From positions 1-34,019 of the forward strand of contig JACQFI010000042.1 of assembly GCA_016200135.1 (NCBI GenBank): a stretch of 34,019 bases of DNA, written 5' to 3'. The translations under genes were made by a program, and so were the position numbers. Every line of letters begins with the position of its first letter. The first letter of the stretch is position 1. Positions 8,200 through 16,553 of the stretch are shown piece by piece. The notes under the pieces were generated by a model. It was not told where the DNA came from. It made no database searches and saw only the letters and a list, made by a program, of their open reading frames with translations. The stretch is from Planctomycetota bacterium (lineage in GTDB: Bacteria > Planctomycetota > SZUA-567 > H5-PLA8).

Positions 8200-8997
8200 A
8201 TGGCGCTCGCCTGTTCCACCTCCGCCTTCAAAGCCTCGCACGAGGACGCGCTCGCCGAAGTCGCGGCGCTCGGCTTCCGCCACGTGGACCTGATCGTGAT
8301 CCCCGGCTTCGGACAGTTGCTCCCGGCGGAGCTCGCGAAAGATTTCGAGACCCAGGCGCGCCGCGCCGAAGCGGCCCTCGCGAAGAACAGGCTCACGCCC
8401 GTGGCCGTGAACACCGCGTTCGGGCACTTGCGCCTGCGCACGCCGGAACTCCTGGCCCAGCGCCGCGCTGAAGTCGAGGCCGTCGCGAAGTTCATGCGCC
8501 GCCTGAACGTCGCCGTCGCCTCGTTCTATCCCGGCTACAAAGCGCCCGACCTGCCGTGGGCCGATGTGCTCAAGGACAGCGGCGCGTCCATGCGCGAGAT
8601 GCTCGCCATCGGCCGCGAGTACGGCGTCACGTTCGCCATCGAACTCCACTTCAATACGCCCTTTGAGAACGTCGAACAGTGCACGCGGCTCTTGGAGGCG
8701 CTGCCCGAACTTGCGGTCGCCTACGACCCCAGCCACTTCGCAATGCAGGGCCTCGACCTGAAGGCCACCCGCCCGTTCCTCGACCGCGCGGTCCACGTCC
8801 ACCTGCGCGACGCTGCGCCGCAGAAGATGCAGGCGCCCACCGGCTCGGGCACCGTCGATTTCGGCTGGATTCTGGAGACGCTCGCCGCACGCAAGTACGC
8901 TGGGCACTACTCGATCGAATACCTCGCCGGCCTGGAAGGCGGCGTGCACGACTCCATCCGCCGCCTGCGCGACCAGGTGGCTCCGAAAATGGGCTAA
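8200..8997 (+). CDS. sugar phosphate isomerase/epimerase (TIM barrel)
   Basis: The product is 265 residues. The ATG at 8200 is preferred: GAGAGG lies seven bases upstream, and the preceding in-frame codons fall within a palindromic repeat. The protein starts ACSTSAFK, the usual first strand of this superfamily, and has the metal-site segments AIELHF, VAYDPSHF, VHVHLRDA and YSIEYL. It is a paralogue of the enzyme at 6027 with limited similarity. It belongs to the same sugar cluster, though separated from the oxidoreductase by a repeat-bearing 155-base gap, which may mark a separate transcript or an mRNA-stabilising element between cistrons. The exact substrate is unknown. Confidence 0.88.
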   Translation: MALACSTSAFKASHEDALAEVAALGFRHVDLIVIPGFGQLLPAELAKDFETQARRAEAALAKNRLTPVAVNTAFGHLRLRTPELLAQRRAEVEAVAKFMRRLNVAVASFYPGYKAPDLPWADVLKDSGASMREMLAIGREYGVTFAIELHFNTPFENVEQCTRLLEALPELAVAYDPSHFAMQGLDLKATRPFLDRAVHVHLRDAAPQKMQAPTGSGTVDFGWILETLAARKYAGHYSIEYLAGLEGGVHDSIRRLRDQVAPKMG

Positions 8998-9058
8998 CAA
9001 GCCAACCAAATAACAAGCAAACCAGATAACCAGTTAACCAGGTAATGCCGGCGTCGTT

Positions 9059-9826
9059 TTACTTGGGCTGCGGAGCCGGCGGCTTCGGTGCGGGAGGTTT
9101 GGCGGCGGGCGGCTTGTTCGGATTGGGCTTGGCCTGCTTGCCCGAGGCTTTCTCGGGCGGCTCGATCGACTTCAGGAAAAGCGTCAGGAACCCGTCGAGC
9201 TGTTGTCTCAGGACCGGATCGTTCTGCTGCGCGTTCTGGAAGAGCTCGCCCACGCGGTCGCTGCCGCCCATAAAGACCTGCGCGGCCTCGCGCAGATCGG
9301 GGAAGCGCGAGAGGTACTCGTTGGCGATGTCCTTGGGCGAGAGTTTCGAGTTCGCCAGGGGCTTGGGCGTGTTGTCCGTGGTCTTAACGGGCGTGACGGG
9401 CTGTACGGCTTCGACGGGGCCGGTTGGGTTGATCTCCGGCGGCTTGTCCTCGTCGTGGTCGTTGGCGCGGTAGCCCGAGCCCTGGATCACCTTGCTCGCC
9501 ATCTCGGCGTCGGTCTTCAGGCCCTTGATCTTGCCTTCGTCCGGGCCGCGCGTGATCTTCTTGACCTTGCCGCTGGGAATGACTCTCTGGATGACTCCGT
9601 CTTCCTTGTCCGGGTCCTTCACCGCGATCATGACGCTCTTGTCCGTCTCCATCAGCACGATGCACTCGATTACCGTGCCGTCGGTGAGTTCCACCTTATC
9701 TTTGCGCAGATTGACTTGCAGGTCCGCGTGAACCGGCACGGCCAGTACCGCCGCAAGCGTCAACAGCGCTGCCGCCGCGGCAATCCGCAGGCCGTAGCGC
9801 AGGGCGGGGGAGGCGTTCGGGTTCAT
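9059..9826 (-). CDS. secreted hypothetical protein with proline-rich C-terminus
   Basis: The product is about 255 residues; adjacent ATGs at 9829 and 9826 are both possible and neither has a clear ribosome site. Residues up to ~35 form a signal peptide (Arg, a long Ala/Leu stretch, then VPVHA before DLQVNL). Next comes a small beta-rich segment (KDKVELTDGTVIEC, SVMIAVKD, RVIPSGKVKKITRG) of the kind often found in planctomycete-type exported proteins, where it reads like an SH3-like barrel. A polar linker follows, then a helical part (DIANEYLSRFPDLREAAQVF). The C-terminus is a KPP/APKPPAP tail. No function is recognised. The gene is convergent with the isomerase at 8200. Confidence 0.78.
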   Translation of the reverse strand: MNPNASPALRYGLRIAAAAALLTLAAVLAVPVHADLQVNLRKDKVELTDGTVIECIVLMETDKSVMIAVKDPDKEDGVIQRVIPSGKVKKITRGPDEGKIKGLKTDAEMASKVIQGSGYRANDHDEDKPPEINPTGPVEAVQPVTPVKTTDNTPKPLANSKLSPKDIANEYLSRFPDLREAAQVFMGGSDRVGELFQNAQQNDPVLRQQLDGFLTLFLKSIEPPEKASGKQAKPNPNKPPAAKPPAPKPPAPQPK

Positions 9827-9917
9827 CATGCTTATGGTATCGTCCTGAATCCAACGTTCTTATACCACCAAGAGCGGGAAAGGTCACGTCTCTGCCGGGC
9901 CTGCCGTAACCCCTAAA

Positions 9918-9956
9918 AACAGAAGGCCCGCCGGGATCGCCGGCGGACCTTCTGTT
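9918..9956 (-). terminator. rho-independent terminator of the TPR gene at 9966
   Basis: A long hairpin (AACAGAAGG ... CCTTCTGTT outer arms, CCCGCCGG-type inner arms) starts ten bases after the stop of the minus-strand TPR gene and is followed on that strand by TTTTTAGGGG. The inner part, GCCCGCCGGGATCGCCGGCG, is identical to the terminator at 10755-10777, so gene and terminator were probably duplicated together. Confidence 0.85.
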
Positions 9957-9965
9957 GGGCTGCGC

Positions 9966-10493
9966 TTACTTGCTCTTCATCCGCTTCTCGCATACGGCTT
10001 TGAGGTACTCAACTCTTTCCTTCGAATCCGGGTTCGCCTTGAGTGCTCCATCCAGATCCTTCATGGCCTCCTCGCATTTGCCCATTTCCATATACGCGAT
10101 GGCGCGATTGCAAAGGCGCGGCGACCGCTCTTCCCCCTCTTTCACCCGTTCAAGAACCTTGGTGTAGTATGCCGCAGCTTTCTCGAAGTCCTTGGCGTAG
10201 ATGGTAGCTAGCGCAAGGCCATCAAGCGATACCAGGTCGTCGGGAACGATCTTGAGCGCCTTCTCGTAGGCCGCGATCGCCTTGGTCATGCACTGGTAGC
10301 ACTCGGCTTCCTTCCCGGCATCGTGGGCAAAAAACCCGTTCATCAGATGACACTTGGCCATGGCTTTCGAAAAGCCAAATTCCTTCATCTGCTCCTCGGT
10401 CCTCGCTTCCTGACTCTCCGCAGCGGCGGCAAGCTGGCAGCTTGCGAGTACGCATGCGAGTAAGGCCATCGTTCCCAGCATCTGCATACGCAT
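9966..10493 (-). CDS. exported TPR protein, possible lipoprotein (paralogue 1)
   Basis: The product is 175 residues. The ATG at 10493 is chosen for a GGAGGAGGG ribosome site just upstream. The N-terminus is a signal sequence with a lipobox-like LASC ending at C19, so it may be lipidated; cleavage by signal peptidase I after the Ala run is the alternative. The rest forms about three tetratricopeptide-like helix pairs (e.g. AIAAYEKALKIVPDDLVSLD, KAAAYYTKVLERVKEG, CNRAIAYMEMGKCEEAMKDL). Such repeats bind proteins; the partner is unknown. It is a paralogue of the gene at 10795, with similar length, layout, upstream region and terminator. Confidence 0.85.
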   Translation of the reverse strand: MRMQMLGTMALLACVLASCQLAAAAESQEARTEEQMKEFGFSKAMAKCHLMNGFFAHDAGKEAECYQCMTKAIAAYEKALKIVPDDLVSLDGLALATIYAKDFEKAAAYYTKVLERVKEGEERSPRLCNRAIAYMEMGKCEEAMKDLDGALKANPDSKERVEYLKAVCEKRMKSK

Positions 10494-10754
10494 CTTCGTT
10501 CCCTCCTCCAGTTCTCCTTTTCGGCCCTGGCAGTTCGGCACACGCCATCGAGCCTCGGCCGCTCATGTGGGAACTTCAAAGCGAAGCCCGTGCCATCAGC
10601 ATGAAGGCTAGAGGTGGCGGTTGTGCGAGGCGTTTTGGGCTTTTCGTCGGTGCATGCGTTTGTGGATCAAACGCATGTTTGGGTGATGGCGTATGCGGGC
10701 TGAACGCACTCTGCTTCGGCAGGCTAATCAAAGGCGGTATCTTAAACAAAAAAA

Positions 10755-10777
10755 GCCCGCCGGGATCGCCGGCGGGC
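10755..10777 (-). terminator. rho-independent terminator of the TPR gene at 10795
   Basis: A GCCCGCCGG / CCGGCGGGC stem, 17 bases past the stop of the minus-strand gene, is followed on that strand by seven T residues. It shares its core with the terminator at 9918-9956. Confidence 0.9.
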
Positions 10778-10794
10778 CTTATCGCTTGGAAAAC

Positions 10795-11316
10795 TTATTT
10801 CTCCGCCAGGCGTTCCTCAATGGCCGCCTTGAGTTCCTTAATAGTTGTGGATTCAGGATCCAACTTTTCCGCTTCATTCAGGTCTTTAAAGGCCTCTTCG
10901 CGATTGCCCAATTGCGCATAAGCCGCGGCGCGCCTGCCTAAGAGTATGGCTTTCACCTTGCTCTCCGTTTCGCGCTCGATAAGTGCGGTAAAACATTTCA
11001 AGGCCGCGTCAGGCAGATTCAAAAATAGACAAGCAGAACCCAGGCCGTTCAGTGCAACCTCGTCGTCGGGTGCGAGTTTGAGCGCTGCTATGAACGCTTG
11101 AGCGGCATCCTTCATTTTCGCAAGGCCCGTTTCGTTTTTCCCATCGGCATAGCAACTCCGGCCTGACAGAAACAATTCGTTGCCCTTGTTAAGAAGTTCA
11201 ACGAGTTCTCGGCTGCGGATCGGCTGGTTTTCGGCGGGCTTCTCAGCGGCCATTCCGAACTGACAAATGGCGGCCGCACAAGCGAGAACCACCATCCATG
11301 AAAGTTGTGTGCGCAT
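10795..11316 (-). CDS. exported TPR protein (paralogue 2)
   Basis: The product is 173 residues from the ATG at 11316, behind GAGGAGGG. A signal peptide runs to about residue 24 (hydrophobic run, then GMAAE, a signal peptidase I-like site; no lipobox). The mature part has three TPR-like helix pairs (AQAFIAALKLAPDDEVALNG, ALKCFTALIERETESK, GRRAAAYAQLGNREEAFKDL). It is homologous to the protein at 9966 over its whole length. The 200-base stretch upstream resembles the region upstream of that gene (shared GCTCATG...GCGAAGCC(C/T)GTGCCA segment), which points to a tandem duplication that included the promoter and the terminator. Confidence 0.85.
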   Translation of the reverse strand: MRTQLSWMVVLACAAAICQFGMAAEKPAENQPIRSRELVELLNKGNELFLSGRSCYADGKNETGLAKMKDAAQAFIAALKLAPDDEVALNGLGSACLFLNLPDAALKCFTALIERETESKVKAILLGRRAAAYAQLGNREEAFKDLNEAEKLDPESTTIKELKAAIEERLAEK

Positions 11317-11572
11317 CTCCAATCCCTCCTCTTTATCTTCTCCATTCCAGCCTAGGCGGAACGGGCACGCGCCCATGCGCCGTGGCTGCTCATGGCGGAG
11401 GATTAGGCGAAGCCTGTGCCACCTTCGCCCGATGCTGGAAGTGATTGGTTCGCAGGAAGTTAAAGCGCCGACATGGCCGATACGCCAGCGTTTAAGAATA
11501 CAACACTGCAGCCAAGCGGTCTAAGGGACCGTTGGCGCAGGCAACGTTAGGATTTTTCGAACGGTCCCGCGT

Positions 11573-14230
11573 TCAGCCTTGGCTGGGTTCGTTGCGCTTC
11601 TTCTTCCAGGGACGGTCCTGGCCGCTGCCGGCGCGTTCGCGCCCGCCGCCTGCTCCGCCGTAGCTCTTCTTCGCCCAAGGCCGGTCGCCGCCGCCGGCTC
11701 CTCCGCCCGGACCTTTTTTGGCCCAAGGCCGGCCGCCTCCGCCCGCGCCGCCGCTGCGTTCCCGCTTCTCCCACGGCTTGCCGCCGCCGGCCCCGGCGCC
11801 GCCGCTCCGTTCCCGTTTCTCCCACGGCTTCCCGCTGCCGGAGCCACCGCTGCGGTTGCCCTGTTCGCGGCGCTCCCACGGTTTGCCGCCGCCCGTTCCC
11901 GCGCCGCCGCTGCGTTCCCGATTCTCCCAGGGCCGCCCGCCGCCGCGCTCGCGGTTCTCCCACGGTTTCCCGCCGCCCGTGCTCGAATCGCCGCTGCGAT
12001 TGCGATTTTCCCACGGCTTGCCGCCGCCCGCACCGGCGCCGCCGCTGCGCTCTCGATTCTCCCAGGGCCGCCCGCCACTGCGTTCGCGGTTCTCCCAAGG
12101 CTTGCCACCGCCGGCGCCCGAACCGCCGCTGCGATTGCGGTTTTCCCACGGCTTGCCGCCACCGCCCGCGCCGCCGCTGCGTTCGCGGCGCTCCCACGGT
12201 TTGCCGCCGCCTGCACCGGCGCCGCCGCTGCGCTCGCGATTCTCCCAGGGTCTGCCCCCGCCCGAGTTTCCGCTGCGCTCGCGATTCTCCCACGGCTTTC
12301 CACCGCCCGCGCTCGAACCGCCACCGCGATTGCGATTTTCCCACGGCTTGCCGCCGCCTGCGCCCGCGCTCCCGCTGCGCTCTCGATTTTCCCAAGGCCG
12401 TCCGACGCTGCGATCGCGGTTTTCCCAGGGCTTGCCCCCGCCACCGCCCGCGCCGCCGCTGCGCTCACGATTCTCCCATGGCCGTCCGCCGCTGCGATTG
12501 CGATTTTCCCACGGCTTGCCGCCGCCAGCACCGGCGCCCCCGCTGCGCTCTCGATTTTCCCAAGGCCGTCCGCCGCTGCGTTCGCGGTTCTCCCAGGGCT
12601 TGCCGCCGCCCGCGCCGGAACTGCCGCTGCGATTGCGATTTTCCCACGGCTTGCCGCCACCCGCACCGGCGGCGCCGCTGCGTTCACGGTTCTCCCACGG
12701 CCTGCCACCGCTGCGGTTGCCCTGCTCGCGGCGCTCCCAGGGCTTGCCGCCGCCGGAACTCGCGCTGCCGCTGCGTTCCCGGTTTTCCCAGGGCCGCCCG
12801 CCGCCTTCGCGCTTCTGCGCCCACGGCCGCTGGGCTGCGTCGCGAGGCTCGCGCTTCTCCCAAGTCCGGCCCGCGCCGCTGGCCGCGCCCTTCTTCTTCC
12901 AGGGCTTCTCTTCACGTGTCGGAGGTGGCGGAGCGCCCGCGTCTTCGTCCTCTATGCTATCGTCCTCTTCTTCTACTTCCGCCTCCGCTTCCTGTTCTTC
13001 CGCGTCCTCTTCCGAATCTTCCGCGATCGCGTTCTCGAAATCCTCGTCGTCCTCGTCCTTCTCGATCTTGCTTGCGGCGACGCCTTCCGTGGCGTGGTCC
13101 GCGGCCTCTTCGGTCTCGTCCTCCTCTTCCTCCGCCGCGCCGTCCTCTCCGGCTTCCTCGTCTTCCTCGGACTTTGCGCTCGCGGCTTCGGCGGGCGCGG
13201 CCGGAGGTTTCTCGCTCTCGGCGGTCTCTGCGTCCTCCTCGTCCACTGTCAGTTCGTCAAGGTCCACCGCGTCTGCGCGCTCCACTTCCGTGTCGAGATC
13301 CTCCGCCTCGGCGGCTTCGTCCCTATTGAGCGCAACAATCGCTTCCGCGTCGAGGTGCCCGCCTTCGTCGTGTTCTTCCGGCTCCTCGACGGCCGGGCGC
13401 TTTTTGCGTGGGCGCACCGTCTGAGGCTCTTGAGCTTCCTGGAACTCGGCTTCGGGCGCTTCGCTCATCCGCCGCGCCTTCTCCGCCGCGCGCTGCAGGG
13501 CGTCCACTTCTTCCTTGGTCAGCTTGCGCCAGCCGCCGACCGGCATCCCGCCGACCGAGATCGGCCCGACGCGCACGCGCTTGAGGCGCCGAACCTTCAG
13601 GCCCACCGCGGCGAGCATGCGCCGCACCTGCCGGTTCAGGCCCTCGCTGATGGTCATCTCGAGCAGGCTCCCCTTGCGGCTCCGCTTGCGCACGCGCACC
13701 TGCGCGCCTTGCGTGCGGCCCTCGGCCAGATGCACGCCGCGCTGCAGCTTTTTCACGGCCGCTTCGCCGGCATCGCCGTCCACCTTGGCCATGTAGGTCT
13801 TCACCACGCCGTAGCGCGGGTGCGTGAGCAGGTTCGTCATCTCGCCGTCGTTGGTCAGCAGCACCAGGCCCTCGGTCTCGAGGTCCAGGCGGCCGACGCA
13901 ATAGATGCGGCGTTTTTCCGGGATCATCTGGATCGCCAACGGCCGGCCCGAAGGGTCCTCGTTCGTGCAGAGCACGCCCGCGGGCTTGTTGAGCGCGTAG
14001 TAGACTTTTTGGCCCTGCTCTTTCACCAGCTTCGACGTCTTGCCCGGTCCGCAGACGCGCTGGCCGTCGAGCGTTACCGTCTGCGTCTCAGGGTCCGCCT
14101 TGCTGCCCAGCGTCCGGACGATCGTGCCGTCCACGGCCACGCGCCCTTCGGTGATGTAGCTCTCGCACGAGCGCCGCGAACCAAAGCCCGCCTGCGCCAG
14201 AATCTTCTGGAGTCGGATCATCTCTGACAT
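11573..14230 (-). CDS. rluB: RsuA/RluB-family pseudouridine synthase with giant acidic and PW-repeat tail
   Basis: The product is 885 residues from the ATG at 14230, with AAGG seven bases upstream; the family usually has 240-300. Residues 4-50 are an S4 RNA-binding domain (IRLQKILAQAGFGSRRSCE). Residues ~75-245 are the catalytic domain, with GRLDLETEGLVLLTNDGE holding the catalytic aspartate D116, and GLNRQVRRML at 197-206. RluB isomerises U2605 (E. coli numbering) in 23S rRNA; RluE/RluF/RsuA are alternatives. Residues ~280-436 are very acidic (Glu/Asp/Ala runs). Residues ~438-885 hold about 28 copies of an R/K-PW-E-N/R/K-R unit spaced by Ser/Gly stretches (e.g. KPWENRERSGGAGAGGG), strongly basic and surely disordered, resembling an RGG-type RNA-binding tail. 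The repeat DNA (about 11590-12920) is open in several frames. Confidence 0.88.
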   Translation of the reverse strand: MSEMIRLQKILAQAGFGSRRSCESYITEGRVAVDGTIVRTLGSKADPETQTVTLDGQRVCGPGKTSKLVKEQGQKVYYALNKPAGVLCTNEDPSGRPLAIQMIPEKRRIYCVGRLDLETEGLVLLTNDGEMTNLLTHPRYGVVKTYMAKVDGDAGEAAVKKLQRGVHLAEGRTQGAQVRVRKRSRKGSLLEMTISEGLNRQVRRMLAAVGLKVRRLKRVRVGPISVGGMPVGGWRKLTKEEVDALQRAAEKARRMSEAPEAEFQEAQEPQTVRPRKKRPAVEEPEEHDEGGHLDAEAIVALNRDEAAEAEDLDTEVERADAVDLDELTVDEEDAETAESEKPPAAPAEAASAKSEEDEEAGEDGAAEEEEDETEEAADHATEGVAASKIEKDEDDEDFENAIAEDSEEDAEEQEAEAEVEEEDDSIEDEDAGAPPPPTREEKPWKKKGAASGAGRTWEKREPRDAAQRPWAQKREGGGRPWENRERSGSASSGGGKPWERREQGNRSGGRPWENRERSGAAGAGGGKPWENRNRSGSSGAGGGKPWENRERSGGRPWENRERSGGAGAGGGKPWENRNRSGGRPWENRERSGGAGGGGGKPWENRDRSVGRPWENRERSGSAGAGGGKPWENRNRGGGSSAGGGKPWENRERSGNSGGGRPWENRERSGGAGAGGGKPWERRERSGGAGGGGKPWENRNRSGGSGAGGGKPWENRERSGGRPWENRERSGGAGAGGGKPWENRNRSGDSSTGGGKPWENRERGGGRPWENRERSGGAGTGGGKPWERREQGNRSGGSGSGKPWEKRERSGGAGAGGGKPWEKRERSGGAGGGGRPWAKKGPGGGAGGGDRPWAKKSYGGAGGGRERAGSGQDRPWKKKRNEPSQG
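11590..12920 (-). repeat. degenerate coding repeat array (~28 PW-motif units)
   Basis: The DNA repeats units of 33 or 51 bases (minus-strand sense: CCGTGGGAGAACCGC-like cores joined by GGCGGC-rich spacers). The protein keeps PW and the flanking basic residues while the spacer varies between SGG and SGGAGAGGG. Units alternate between K-PWENRNR and R-PWENRER types, suggesting growth by duplication of two-unit blocks. Such arrays expand and contract by slippage, and assembly from short reads is difficult here. Confidence 0.85.
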
Positions 14231-14513
14231 GTTGGCCTTTCGGTGGAAAAAAGTGCCGCGCACGGCGGCGATGGAGTGTGCCCAGACGTCACCACGACGG
14301 CCGGAGCACCAAGCTTCTATCACAAGAACGGTGCGATTGATAGCGCAAGGGGTGATTACGTTGGGCGCCAACCGGTAAACGATACATCCGCCAGCGAAGC
14401 GCACGTTGTGGCATTCGCATGCTTCGATACTCCTGCAACGGGCCCGCACGCGGTTGCAGGGGCAGCAATTCCGATTACAAAAGCGTCACCACTTCTAGCG
14501 CGAGGGCGCTCCC

Positions 14514-15635
14514 ATGGCTTTTATGAAAAAGAAACCCGCCGAAGACCCCAAAGGCAACCCGCCCCCGAAATCGGACGCGCTCGAAGAGGTCGAGCCCATC
14601 GAAGAGTTGGAAGAGCTCGAAGAGGTCGAACCCATCGAGGAACCCAACGCGTTGGAACCGCTCGATCTCGAGGAAGTGGTCGAGAAGTCGCGGTCGCTCG
14701 AGAAGGATACGGGCGTAAAAGAGAACACGGGCACCAAAGAAGTGGACGACGAGGACGAAGAAGAAGACGTGCTCCCGTCCTCCGCCCTGGAACTGGCGCA
14801 AGACGACGACGAGGAGGACGAGGAAAAGTCCGCCAAGGCTGAGAAGGTCGCAAAGATGGAAGCTCCGGCTGAACCGGAAAAGCCCGCAGCCTACATGGCG
14901 GTGATCGATGCCGAAGGCAACGAGACCATCTTCGCGCTCGACCGCGCTGTCACCATCTTTGGCCGCGACGAGAAGAGCACCGTCGTCATCCCGGACCGCA
15001 AGGCCTCGCGCAAGCACTTCGTCATCGAGATGGCCGGCGACTTCTACAACATCATCGACTCCGGCTCGACCAACGGCACCAAGGTCAACGGCAAGAAGAT
15101 TTCCACACACCGCCTGCGCGAAGGCGACACGGTGAACCTCGGCCAGTACAAGATCGTCTACCACGGCCCCTCGGACGAACCCTCGAAACCCGTGGTCAAG
15201 CCCGCCAAGCCGTCGTCCTCGGGCGAAGACTTCGAACTCCCCGAGGAACCGCCGGCGCCCAAAGAGAAGGCTACGCCGCAGATGCCGCTCGCGGACGACG
15301 CCGTCACCTGCGCCGAATGCGGCAAGGAGATGCCCGACAACGCGCCCTGCGAGTGCGGCTACAAGAGCCTCAAGCTGCGCGCGCAGGAACACTTCGTCGA
15401 CACCATCGCCCGCGGCGAATCGATTCTCGGCGGCATCGGCCTCTGGAAGCTCAAGCGCCAGAAGGCGCTCGACAAGGCTTTCGCGCTGGAAGACGTCGAA
15501 TGGGTGCTCGAAAAAGTCTGCGAAGGCTGCGGCAAGCGCCACCGCGTGATGAACGAGTTCCGCATCCAGTGCGTCAAATGCGAATGCGGCGGCGAAGTGC
15601 GCTTCTCCGCGGACGATCCGCCGAAGCTGGATTAG
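14514..15635 (+). CDS. FHA-domain protein with two zinc-ribbon-like modules
   Basis: The product is 373 residues. Residues 20-120 are Glu/Asp-rich and disordered. Residues ~126-218 are an FHA domain with the conserved FGRDEKSTVVIPDRKASRKH (GR at 150-151, S165/R166/H168) and SGSTNGTKVNG (183-193); it binds phosphothreonine peptides. A Pro/Lys linker follows, then cysteines C266, C269, C279 and C281 (CAEC, CEC) and a second set C336, C339, C353, C356 and C358 (CEGC, CVKCEC), likely zinc-binding. Residues 285-335 between them are helical. It is divergent from the pseudouridine synthase. No Ser/Thr kinase gene is in view, so the phosphorylated partner is unknown. The 283-base gap before it (14231-14513) presumably holds both promoters; none is obvious. 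Confidence 0.88.
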   Translation: MAFMKKKPAEDPKGNPPPKSDALEEVEPIEELEELEEVEPIEEPNALEPLDLEEVVEKSRSLEKDTGVKENTGTKEVDDEDEEEDVLPSSALELAQDDDEEDEEKSAKAEKVAKMEAPAEPEKPAAYMAVIDAEGNETIFALDRAVTIFGRDEKSTVVIPDRKASRKHFVIEMAGDFYNIIDSGSTNGTKVNGKKISTHRLREGDTVNLGQYKIVYHGPSDEPSKPVVKPAKPSSSGEDFELPEEPPAPKEKATPQMPLADDAVTCAECGKEMPDNAPCECGYKSLKLRAQEHFVDTIARGESILGGIGLWKLKRQKALDKAFALEDVEWVLEKVCEGCGKRHRVMNEFRIQCVKCECGGEVRFSADDPPKLD

Positions 15636-15704
15636 GTGCAGGAGATAAGGGCTCAGGATTTAGGATTCAGGGAACGGCAACGGACACGGAGGTTACTCGA
15701 AAGT

Positions 15705-15733
15705 TTGGCCTAATCCGACCGATGTGCTATAGT
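15705..15733 (+). promoter_or_regulatory. sigma70-type promoter of the toxin-antitoxin pair
   Basis: TTGGCC (15705-15710) and TATAGT (15728-15733) are separated by 17 bases. GGAG at 15741 and the ATG at 15753 follow closely, so the leader would be only about 12 bases. The boxes match the consensus at 4 of 6 and 5 of 6 positions. Confidence 0.55.
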
Positions 15734-15752
15734 TACGGATGGAGATCGTAAT

Positions 15753-16088
15753 ATGCCCTTGTCGCTAGCAACCGAGCCCGTGCCCTTGATCTCCGATGCC
15801 GATGGCATCGTGCGTGTGGGCAAGACCCGCGTGACGCTGGACACCGTGGTCGGCGCATTCCAGGAAGGCGCGACGGCCGAGGAGATCGCTCAACAATATC
15901 CTTCGGTCTCGCTGGCCGATATTTACGCCGTCATTGCTTACTACCTGCGCAGGACCGGTGAAGTCGACGCTTACTTGAACGAGCGCAAGAAACTAGGCGA
16001 TGCCGTACGAGCCGAAAACGAAGCCCGCTCCGACCCATTCGGGTTGAGGGCGCGCCTGCTTGCTCGCAAACTGAGCAAAGGCGCGTAG
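15753..16088 (+). CDS. DUF433-family antitoxin
   Basis: The product is 111 residues, with GGAG eight bases before the ATG. The core IVRVGKTRVTLDTVVGAFQEGATAEEIAQQYPSVSLADIYAVIAYYLR matches the DUF433 (VapB-like antitoxin) family: two short strands, then a winged helix-turn-helix-like part with EGATAEEIAQQYP. The C-terminal 35 residues are charged and probably wrap the toxin. DUF433 proteins are usually encoded directly upstream of a PIN-like DUF5615 protein, as here (three bases to the next start). Autorepression of the promoter at 15705 is expected from the family but not shown. Confidence 0.88.
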   Translation: MPLSLATEPVPLISDADGIVRVGKTRVTLDTVVGAFQEGATAEEIAQQYPSVSLADIYAVIAYYLRRTGEVDAYLNERKKLGDAVRAENEARSDPFGLRARLLARKLSKGA

Positions 16089-16091
16089 GCC

Positions 16092-16445
16092 ATGCTTCGG
16101 CTCGCGGTGGATGAGAACTTCAATAACGACATCGTCCGGGCCATCGTACGCAGAAATCCAGCCTTGGACATTATCCGAGTTCAAGATGCCGGTCTCTCGG
16201 GCATAGTAGACCCCGAACTCCTTGAATGGTGCGCCGAAGAAAACCGCGTGCTGCTCACGCATGACGTGTCCACCATCACGCGCTACGCCATTGAGCGGGT
16301 TCGCGACGGGAAACCCATGCCGGGCGTCTTTGAAGTGCATCGGCATCTTTCGTCGAGTGACGTGATTGAAGACCTGTTGTTGATTGCGGAATGCAGCCGC
16401 GAAGGGGAATGCGAAGGCCGGATACAGTATCTGCCCTTGCGATAA
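16092..16445 (+). CDS. DUF5615 PIN-like toxin
   Basis: The product is 117 residues, three bases downstream of the antitoxin stop and probably coupled to it; no separate ribosome site is seen. The N-terminus LRLAVDENFNNDIVRAI, the acidic pair in VQDAGLSG, and the segment RVLLTHDVSTITRYA are the hallmarks of DUF5615/Mut7-C-like PIN nucleases (acidic residues D6, E7, and the D in THD). Such proteins are thought to cut RNA and are counteracted by the DUF433 partner. The protein appears full length with all expected acidic residues, so the module is probably functional. Confidence 0.86.
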   Translation: MLRLAVDENFNNDIVRAIVRRNPALDIIRVQDAGLSGIVDPELLEWCAEENRVLLTHDVSTITRYAIERVRDGKPMPGVFEVHRHLSSSDVIEDLLLIAECSREGECEGRIQYLPLR

Positions 16446-16553
16446 TCCGTTCGTCGTTTTCTCCAATGACAAAGCCCCAAAACCCATTACTCTTTTCGCT
16501 CTGTGCCGTTTGCCGTTCCCTGTCCCCTGATCGCTGACCCCTGAACCCGCGCT

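Noticed and set aside
11579..14227. An 882-codon open frame on the plus strand opposite the pseudouridine synthase gene, and further long frames in the repeat array
   Set aside because: The repeat DNA is GC-rich and lacks stop words in several frames. The translations are Ala/Pro/Arg-rich with no domain, whereas the minus frame has clear S4 and catalytic motifs.
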